The translations under genes and the position numbers were made by a program. DNA of 64,000 nucleotides from Salinicola aestuarinus (GTDB lineage: Bacteria; Pseudomonadota; Gammaproteobacteria; Pseudomonadales; Halomonadaceae), in assembly GCF_003206645.1 (NCBI RefSeq), contig NZ_PZJP01000005.1, positions 836,340 through 900,339 of the forward strand. Reading direction: 5' to 3'. The notes under the pieces are model-generated. The model saw nothing but the letters and a program-made list of their open reading frames with translations. It did not search any database and was not told where the DNA came from. Numbering within the stretch: position 1 is the first letter of the stretch; every line of letters starts with the position of its first letter. Shown here in pieces: positions 58,128 through 64,000 of the stretch.

Positions 58128-59243
58128 TCAGACCTCGCGGGTGATGACGGCGGCGTCGCGAGCCTCTTTCTCCTTGGCACGCTCGCGGATCAGCGTCTCC
58201 AGGTCGTCGACGAGATGGTCGTTGCGCAGCTTGTGCGCCGGCTTGCCATCGATATAGACCAGGTTCGCCGGGCTGCCGCCGGTGAGGCCGACATCGGTCT
58301 CCTTGGCTTCGCCGGGGCCGTTGACGACACAGCCGATGACCGAGACGTCGAGCGGGGTCATGATGTCGTCGAGGCGCTCCTCGAGGGCGTTCATGGTGCC
58401 GATGACGTCGAAGTTCTGACGCGAACAGCTCGGACAGGCGATGAAGTTGATGCCCTTGGCGCGAAGCCGCAGGCTCTTCAGCATGTCGTAGCCGACCTTG
58501 ATCTCCTCGACCGGGTCGGCGGCCAGCGAGACACGGATGGTGTCGCCGATGCCGTCCATCAGCAGCATGCCCAGACCGATCGACGACTTGACCGTTCCCG
58601 AGCGCAGGCCGCCGGCTTCGGTGATGCCCAGGTGCAGCGGCTGCTCGATCTGCTTGGCGAGCAGCCGATAGGCGGAGACCGCCATGAAGACGTCGCTGGC
58701 CTTGACGCTCACCTTGAAGTCGGGAAAGTCGAGCCGGTCGAGATGATCGATGTGGCGCATGGCGGACTCGACCAGCGCCTCCGGCGTCGGCTCGCCGTAC
58801 TTCTTCTGCAGGTCCTTCTCCAGCGAGCCGGCGTTCACGCCGATGCGGATCGGAATGCCGTGATGGCGTGCGGCATCGACGACCGCGCGGACACGATCCT
58901 CGCGACCGATGTTGCCAGGATTGATACGCAGGCAGTCGACGCCGAGTTCGGCGACGCGCAGAGCGATCTTGTAATCGAAGTGGATGTCGGCGACCAGCGG
59001 TACGTTGACGCGACGCTTGATCTTGCCGAAAGCCTCGGCGGCGTCCATGTCGGGCACCGAGACGCGGACGATATCGGCGCCGGCCTGCTCGAGGCGCTGA
59101 ACCTGATCGACGGTCGCGTCGACATCCAGCGTGTCGGTGTTGGTCATGCTCTGGACGGCGATCGGGGCGCCGCCGCCAACGGGCACCTTGCCGACGTGGA
59201 TCTGGCGCGAGTGACGGCGGACGATTGGAGATTGCGAATGCAT
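58128..59243 (-). CDS. ispG: 4-hydroxy-3-methylbut-2-enyl-diphosphate synthase IspG
   Basis: A 371-residue [4Fe-4S] enzyme of the MEP isoprenoid pathway. The cluster cysteines appear in ACPSCSRQ and in GCVVNGPGE, and the N-terminal barrel has SMTNTDTLD. It is conserved between rodZ and hisS, and the ATG is a few bases after the rodZ stop. Confidence 0.95.
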   Translation of the reverse strand: MHSQSPIVRRHSRQIHVGKVPVGGGAPIAVQSMTNTDTLDVDATVDQVQRLEQAGADIVRVSVPDMDAAEAFGKIKRRVNVPLVADIHFDYKIALRVAELGVDCLRINPGNIGREDRVRAVVDAARHHGIPIRIGVNAGSLEKDLQKKYGEPTPEALVESAMRHIDHLDRLDFPDFKVSVKASDVFMAVSAYRLLAKQIEQPLHLGITEAGGLRSGTVKSSIGLGMLLMDGIGDTIRVSLAADPVEEIKVGYDMLKSLRLRAKGINFIACPSCSRQNFDVIGTMNALEERLDDIMTPLDVSVIGCVVNGPGEAKETDVGLTGGSPANLVYIDGKPAHKLRNDHLVDDLETLIRERAKEKEARDAAVITREV

Positions 59244-59251
59244 GGCGCTTG

Positions 59252-60259
59252 TCAGTCTCCCAGGGTAAAGCGAGCGACGTTACCGCTCGTGTATTGATCG
59301 AGGTCGATCTCTTCGCCGCGATATCTCAAGGTGACCATGGCGGACTCGCCGATGGTCATGCGAAAGGGCGGCTCGCCGGTGACGGTCGCTTCGCTACCGG
59401 CCGGCTGCAGCGCGCTGAAGACGGTACTGCCGGTGGCGTCGATGATCTGGGTCCAGGACTCGCCGTCGAAGCTGAGCTTCAGGGTATTGTCATCGGTCTC
59501 GGCAGCGCCGGTGTCACCGTCGCCGTCCGCGGCCGTCTGGTCGTCCTCGACAGCGGTGTCCGGCGTGACCGCCGCATCCGCGACCTGTTCGGCCTGGCGG
59601 GCGTCGACACTGGGTGTGTCGATTTCGGCGTTGCTGGAAACGCCGCCGTCAGTACCCTCGATGTCATCGTCTACCGAGGCGGCGGGCGTGTCGCTGGCCG
59701 GTGTGTCCTGCGGGTTCGGAACCGGCGGCAGCGCGGTGTCCGTATTCGGCTCGAGGTCGGTGTTGGCGTTCTGGCCGTCGCGGGCGTCGACGGAGATGGG
59801 GTCATCGCCGCCGCCGAGGGCGTCGTTGCCTTCGCGGCTCTGCCACCAGAGTAGCGTCAATGACACCAGGCCGACGAGAACCAGCAGCGTAAAGAGCCGA
59901 AAGACCCACGCCCCGGCGCGCGACGGCTGACGTGTGGTGTTGACGGGGGAGAGCTTGCGGTCGATGTCGGCGCGCCCGTGAGCGGCATCGAAGGCGCGAA
60001 CGATGGCGGCGTCGTCCATGCCCAGCAGTCGGGCGTAGGCGCGCATGTAGCCGCGTCGGTAGGCGGCGACGGGCACCTGGTCGAAGCGCTCCTCCTCAAG
60101 CCCCGCAACGACGACGGGTCGCAGATTCAACTGCAGGGCGACTTCGTCGAGGCTCAGGCCCTGGCGCTCGCGCTCGCGGCGCAGCATGGCGCCCGCGAGT
60201 TCCTGAGAACCGTCGGAAGCGGCCTGCGCGTTGCGTTGCTGTTCGTCCATTTCGCTCAT
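59252..60259 (-). CDS. rodZ: Cytoskeleton protein RodZ
   Basis: A 335-residue bitopic protein. A cytoplasmic Xre-type helix-turn-helix is at about 20-85 ([23 protein letters not shown]), TM at 117-139, an acidic Thr/Asp-rich linker at about 145-250, and a C-terminal periplasmic DUF4115 domain (about 255-335). It links MreB to the cell wall in rod-shape maintenance. The linker is strongly acidic, as in halophile periplasmic proteins. Confidence 0.93.
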   Translation of the reverse strand: MSEMDEQQRNAQAASDGSQELAGAMLRRERERQGLSLDEVALQLNLRPVVVAGLEEERFDQVPVAAYRRGYMRAYARLLGMDDAAIVRAFDAAHGRADIDRKLSPVNTTRQPSRAGAWVFRLFTLLVLVGLVSLTLLWWQSREGNDALGGGDDPISVDARDGQNANTDLEPNTDTALPPVPNPQDTPASDTPAASVDDDIEGTDGGVSSNAEIDTPSVDARQAEQVADAAVTPDTAVEDDQTAADGDGDTGAAETDDNTLKLSFDGESWTQIIDATGSTVFSALQPAGSEATVTGEPPFRMTIGESAMVTLRYRGEEIDLDQYTSGNVARFTLGD

Positions 60260-60280
60260 GGGCGAAAATCCTTATCGATT

Positions 60281-61033
60281 CTAGGGTCGGTTTGCCTGGG
60301 CGCCGTCGAGCTGCTGACGGTAAAAGGCGGCGCGGGCGTCGTCATCCCGGGCGCTGGCGATGTCGCTTGCCAACCTCAGGCTGTCGTCGCTGGGACCTGC
60401 CACGGTGAAATAGCGCTGTAGGCGCTCCCAGGCCTGTTCGTTGTTACCCTGCGTATGATCGATGGTCGCCAGGGCCAGCAGGCTCCGTGCGCTGCGTGGA
60501 TCGATGTCCAGCGCGCGGCGGTAGTGCTGTTCGGCCGCGGCCGTGTCGCCCTGAGCGATCTCACACTGGCCCAGATTCGCGAAGAGCTGGGCTCGATTGG
60601 TATAGGTGATGTCGTGGCTGGCCCGCTCGAGCTGCTGGCACGCCTGCGCGTAGCGCTGGCGCTGAAAGAGCAGCGCGGCGTAGTTGTTGCGGATCCGAGT
60701 GGCCTCCGGGTCGGCGCGCAGCGCACGCTCGAAGAAGCGCTCGGCGAGTTCAAGCTCGCCTTGACGCTGATAGAGCAGCGCAAGCCCCTCCATCGCCTCG
60801 CTGTTGTCGGCGTCGATTTCGAGCGCGTGCTCGAGGGCCTGTTGCGCGCGAGGCCCGTTATTTTCAGCCAGATACGCCTTGCCGAGACGGGTGTAGGCCG
60901 CCGCAGCGTCTTCAGGCGACGCGCTTTCCGGTCTGTTGGAGGCAACCGGCGTCGCGCAGCCATGCAGTAGAATCGCCAGCCCAAGGACGATACCGGTCGT
61001 GCGTATCGACGTGGGACGCAGTGGGCGATTCAT
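60281..61033 (-). CDS. pilW: Type IV pilus biogenesis/stability protein PilW (PilF)
   Basis: A 250-residue outer-membrane lipoprotein with lipobox LLHGC (Cys about 26) and five to six TPR motifs (such as AAYTRLGKAYLAENNGPRAQQALEHAL). It assists PilQ secretin assembly. Its place between rlmN and rodZ is conserved. No other pilus gene is in the window, but dprA at 39722 is consistent with natural transformation. Confidence 0.92.
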   Translation of the reverse strand: MNRPLRPTSIRTTGIVLGLAILLHGCATPVASNRPESASPEDAAAAYTRLGKAYLAENNGPRAQQALEHALEIDADNSEAMEGLALLYQRQGELELAERFFERALRADPEATRIRNNYAALLFQRQRYAQACQQLERASHDITYTNRAQLFANLGQCEIAQGDTAAAEQHYRRALDIDPRSARSLLALATIDHTQGNNEQAWERLQRYFTVAGPSDDSLRLASDIASARDDDARAAFYRQQLDGAQANRP

Positions 61034-61193
61034 GAATGACTCTCCCCTGAATCGGGAACGGACGGCGCGGTGTGGTTCATCGAGTCCCGAGCGGCTGAAA
61101 ACGAAGCGGTTTTGGGGCTCCCATCAAAGCGCCGCACCGAGGCGAAGTCAAGGCGACACCCAGGGGGCAACTTGCCTCGTCCCGGTGCCACGC

Positions 61194-62327
61194 TCAATCG
61201 GCATCGAGCTGGATCGACTGGATGTAGCGCTCATGGCGCTTGGTGCGATCCTTGACGCGCCCGACGAGCTGGCCGCAGGCAGCGTCGATGTCGTCGCCGC
61301 GGGTGGTACGCACCATCGCGGTGTGTCCGAGCTCGTAGAGCCAGGTCTGAAAGCGCATGACCTGATTGCGGGACGGTTTCTCGTAACCCGAATGCGGGAA
61401 CGGGTTGAACGGAATCAGGTTGATCTTGCACGGCAGCTCTTCAAGCAGGGCGATGAGCTCCTCGGCATGCTGCTGCTGATCGTTGACGTCCTTGATCAGC
61501 GTGTACTCGATGGTCACGTGTCGAGCGCTGTCGGATTTGGCGAGATAGCGCTTGCAGGCGTCGAGCAGCTTGGCGATATCGTACTTGCGGTTGAGCGGCA
61601 CCAGCTCGTTGCGAAGCTCGTCGTTGGCGGCGTGCAGCGAGATCGCCAGGCTCACGTCGATGTCATCGCCGAGCTTGTCGATCATCGGCACCACGCCCGA
61701 GGTCGAGAGCGTCACCCGGCGCTTGGACATGCCGTAGGCGTTGTCGTCGAGCATCAGCTTCATCGACGGCACGACGTTGTCGTAGTTGAGCAGCGGTTCG
61801 CCCATGCCCATCATCACCACGTTGGTGATGGCACGGCGACCGTCGGCGGCGCTCATGCGGCCGCCGGCGCGCTGCTGCGCCACCCAGACCTGGCCGATGA
61901 TTTCGGCGCTGGTCAGGTTGCGCTGAAAACCCTGCTTGCCGGTGGAGCAGAAACTGCAGTCGAGCGAGCAGCCGACCTGAGACGAGACGCAGAGCGTGCG
62001 CCGCGTGCCGTTGTCGGCGGGAATCAGCACCGTTTCGACGTAGCTGCCATCTTCCACTTCCAGCACCCACTTGCGTGTGCCGTCGCTCGAGGTGCCCTCG
62101 TAGACGACACCGGGGCCGCGAATTTCCGCGTGCTCGGCCAGCCGTGTGCGCAACGACTTGGAGAGGTTGGTCATCGACTCGAAGTCGTCGCACCCCTCCT
62201 GATGAATCCACTTCATGACCTGGGCGGCACGAAACTTCTTCTCGCCCAGCGAGACGAAGAACGTCTCCATCTGCTCGCGGGAGAGACCCAGGAGGTTGGT
62301 GCGGGGAGTGACGGTGACTGCGCTCAT
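61194..62327 (-). CDS. rlmN: 23S rRNA/tRNA adenine-C2 methyltransferase RlmN
   Basis: A 377-residue radical SAM enzyme with the CxxxCxxC cluster in [15 protein letters not shown], the [12 protein letters not shown] block, and the catalytic cysteine in [15 protein letters not shown]. It methylates A2503 in 23S rRNA and A37 in some tRNAs. I take the ATG at 62327; a TTG at 62375 is in frame but inside the terminator of ndk. Neither start has a clear ribosome-binding site. Confidence 0.94.
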   Translation of the reverse strand: MSAVTVTPRTNLLGLSREQMETFFVSLGEKKFRAAQVMKWIHQEGCDDFESMTNLSKSLRTRLAEHAEIRGPGVVYEGTSSDGTRKWVLEVEDGSYVETVLIPADNGTRRTLCVSSQVGCSLDCSFCSTGKQGFQRNLTSAEIIGQVWVAQQRAGGRMSAADGRRAITNVVMMGMGEPLLNYDNVVPSMKLMLDDNAYGMSKRRVTLSTSGVVPMIDKLGDDIDVSLAISLHAANDELRNELVPLNRKYDIAKLLDACKRYLAKSDSARHVTIEYTLIKDVNDQQQHAEELIALLEELPCKINLIPFNPFPHSGYEKPSRNQVMRFQTWLYELGHTAMVRTTRGDDIDAACGQLVGRVKDRTKRHERYIQSIQLDAD

Positions 62328-62374
62328 GGCAAAGGGGACCGGCTGGAAGTGTGAAAGGGGGACCGCTGCGAACA

Positions 62375-62400
62375 ACCGGTCGGCCGGGCGGCCGACCGGT
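62375..62400 (-). terminator. Hairpin after ndk
   Basis: ACCGGTCGGCC (62375-62385) pairs with GGCCGACCGGT (62390-62400) over 11 bp around GGGC. It begins nine bases after the ndk stop, followed on the minus strand by TTGTT. Confidence 0.65.
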
Positions 62401-62408
62401 CGGCGGCA

Positions 62409-62837
62409 TTAACCGCGCGGGCAGATCTCGTCGTCGCTGAAGAAGTAGCTGATTTCGCGAGCGGCGGATTCTGGGGCGTCGGAGCCGTGAACGGCGTTGG
62501 CGTCGATGGACGTCGCGAAGTCGGCGCGGATGGTGCCCGCTTCGGCTTCCTTCGGGTTGGTGGCTCCCATGAGCTCGCGGTTCTTGGCAATCGCGCCGTC
62601 ACCTTCGAGAGCCTGCACCATGACCGGGCCGGAGGTCATGAATGCAACCAGGTCCTTGAAGAAGCCGCGTTCGGCGTGCTCGGCGTAGAAACCTTCGGCC
62701 TGCTCCTGGGAGAGGTGCAGCATCTTGGCAGCGACGATCTGCAGACCGGCGTTCTCGAAGCGGCTGTAGATGTCACCGATGGCATTCTTGGCGACGGCGT
62801 CCGGCTTGATGATGGAGAGTGTACGTTCGGTGGCCAT
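62409..62837 (-). CDS. ndk: Nucleoside diphosphate kinase
   Basis: A 142-residue kinase; the phospho-histidine lies in [12 protein letters not shown], and the start [17 protein letters not shown] is canonical. It transfers phosphate among nucleoside di- and triphosphates. The ATG at 62837 is used; the longer open frame upstream is not family-like. It has its own terminator. Confidence 0.96.
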   Translation of the reverse strand: MATERTLSIIKPDAVAKNAIGDIYSRFENAGLQIVAAKMLHLSQEQAEGFYAEHAERGFFKDLVAFMTSGPVMVQALEGDGAIAKNRELMGATNPKEAEAGTIRADFATSIDANAVHGSDAPESAAREISYFFSDDEICPRG

Positions 62838-63067
62838 GATGAATGACTCCTGATTGAGGGTGAGGTCGCGTGCGACCGGGTCATGAAAGCGCGACGCGCC
62901 ACGGGTTAGAACATGGCGCGTCGGTCGAGTTCGTCTGTGGGCCGCGGCTCGGGTTGCGAGGCGGCGCGTCGATCGAGCAGAGGCCAAAGCGTGGCCTGCC
63001 CGGTCGAAAGCGCGCCATTGTAGCTCAAGGCCCGATACCACGCACCCCGGCAGGTGCGGCGTGGGTG

Positions 63068-63397
63068 CTAGACGTTGAAGCTCTCGCCGCAGCCGCACTC
63101 GTCGGTGACGTTGGGGTTGTTGAAGCGGAAGAAGCGGTTGAGCCCTTCGCTGACGTAGTCGACCTCGGTGCCGTCCAGAATCTGCAGCGCTTCCTTGTCG
63201 ACCAGCACCTTGACGCCGCGCTCCTCGAAGGTGATCTCGTCGGCACGCGGCTCGTCGGCGATGTCGAGCACGTAGCTATAGCCGGAGCAGCCGCTCGGCT
63301 TGACGGCGACGCGAAGCCCGACGCCGCTGCCGCGCTCGGCGAGCACATTACGGATCTGATTGGCGGCGGATTCGCTGATGGTGATGTTCTGCATCAT
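63068..63397 (-). CDS. iscA: Iron-sulfur cluster assembly A-type carrier (IscA/ErpA-like)
   Basis: A 109-residue A-type carrier with the three cluster-binding cysteines: one in [10 protein letters not shown] and two in DECGCGESF near the C-terminus. It delivers Fe-S clusters to apoproteins. It follows iscS directly, with no iscU, hscB, hscA or fdx between. The name iscA reflects position; it could equally be ErpA- or SufA-like. Confidence 0.9.
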   Translation of the reverse strand: MMQNITISESAANQIRNVLAERGSGVGLRVAVKPSGCSGYSYVLDIADEPRADEITFEERGVKVLVDKEALQILDGTEVDYVSEGLNRFFRFNNPNVTDECGCGESFNV

Positions 63398-63461
63398 GAC
63401 TCTCCCTGACGTCGATGAAAGCGGTAATGGTAGTGAAGGCGCAAGCGAGGTTGGCTCGCGG

Positions 63462-64000
63462 TCAGCGCGAGTTCGACACTTGATTGGCGCTGGCCCGCAA
63501 TGTCGTCAGCGCTCGGCGGATTTCGTCGACGGCGCTGTCGATCTCGTCGAGGGACGTGAATCGGCCGAAGCTGAAACGAATGGACGCCAGCGCCTGCAAA
63601 TGGGGAACGCCGACACCTTTGAGTACGTAGGAAGGCTCGACGCTCGCGGAGTTGCAGGCCGAGCCCGTCGACAGCGCCAACCCGCGCAGGGCCATCAGCA
63701 GCGACTCCCCATCGACGTCGTCGAACGCGAGATTGACGATATTGGGAATCGAGCGCTCCTGCGGGACGTGTTGATGAACGCCCGTAAGCCCGGCAAGGCC
63801 CGCCAGAAAACGCTCGCGCAGGGCGCCAACGTGCTCGCCATCGCGCTCGCGCTCGTCCCGGGCAATCGCGAAGGCTTCTCCCATGCCGACGATCTGGTGC
63901 GTGGCCAGGGTGCCGGAGCGCATGCCGCGCTCGTGACCGCCACCATGGATCAGTGCCTCGATGCGCAGCGCCGGGTCCCGCCTCACGTAGAGTGCGCCGA
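63462..64000 (-). CDS. iscS: Cysteine desulfurase IscS, C-terminal part (truncated by window)
   Basis: The last 178 or so residues of a cysteine desulfurase; the 5' part lies beyond the window edge. GALYVRR...IHGGGHERGMRSGTLATHQIVGMGEAF and the active-site loop STGSACNSASVEPSYVLKGVGV mark it as IscS/NifS. It takes sulfur from cysteine for Fe-S clusters and tRNA thiolation. The frame continues through base 64000, so the apparent GTG at 63986 is not the start. Confidence 0.93.
   Translation of the reverse strand, partial: GALYVRRDPALRIEALIHGGGHERGMRSGTLATHQIVGMGEAFAIARDERERDGEHVGALRERFLAGLAGLTGVHQHVPQERSIPNIVNLAFDDVDGESLLMALRGLALSTGSACNSASVEPSYVLKGVGVPHLQALASIRFSFGRFTSLDEIDSAVDEIRRALTTLRASANQVSNSR

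Noticed and set aside
62328..62375. Longer N-terminus for RlmN from a TTG at 62375
   Set aside because: It would start inside the terminator hairpin of ndk and adds residues not typical of the family.

Overview
The window is chromosomal DNA of a high-GC, Gram-negative gammaproteobacterium. A Halomonas-like halophile (Halomonadaceae) is the best guess. The evidence is conserved gene order (def-fmt-rsmB-trkA-trkH; iscS-iscA-ndk-rlmN-pilW-rodZ-ispG-hisS-yfgM-bamB-der), a BCCT osmolyte transporter, Trk K+ uptake and several LysE-type exporters. The taxonomy is inference; there is no rRNA or tRNA gene in the window to anchor it.

Layout. 1-5330: end of a probable MerR-type regulator, three LysE/RhtB exporters, a class A beta-lactamase, a GNAT acetyltransferase and an HPP-family membrane protein. 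5330-9981: an AT-rich accessory island. It holds a diverged three-copy repeat, then two overlapping reverse transcriptase genes, then a structured non-coding segment. 9982-20251: P-loop kinase, MFS transporter, DUF2076 protein, a LysE-AraC pair, DUF748 and GFA proteins, a GGDEF-EAL protein beside a BLUF photoreceptor, and a zinc-independent L31 under a likely Zur operator. 20271-23367: GH51 arabinofuranosidase with its GPH sugar symporter. 23872-31133: CHAD protein, BCCT transporter, Hsp20, TraB-like protein, DUF2784 protein and SstT. 31270-38433: Trk K+ uptake, dodecin, nicotinamidase, RsmB, Fmt and Def. 38634-44573: LysM protein, DprA, e(P4)-type phosphatase, TsaC, HemF and AroE. 44700-47447: M48 protease, a lipoprotein and a DUF815 ATPase. 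47530-53034: a three-gene phosphorelay ending in a diguanylate cyclase. 53166-64000: a conserved housekeeping run on the minus strand.

The most exciting element is the island at 6340-9770. Two different reverse transcriptases (438 and 649 residues, both with YVDD) overlap by 11 bp. They are followed by a predicted ncRNA in which a 15-bp closing stem and a 9-bp inner hairpin leave CACACACAC in a single-stranded linker. This matches the architecture of DRT3 anti-phage systems (Drt3a + Drt3b + an ACACAC-templating ncRNA), so I call it a DRT3-like defence operon in a probable halophile. The first RT also carries an unusual cysteine cluster after its catalytic motif.

A second theme is short tandem repeat arrays (units of 16, 17, 17, 22 and 23 bp) confined to intergenic regions. 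One array is made of repeated GAAA-tetraloop hairpins. The isc locus goes straight from iscS to iscA, with no iscU, hscB, hscA or fdx between them.
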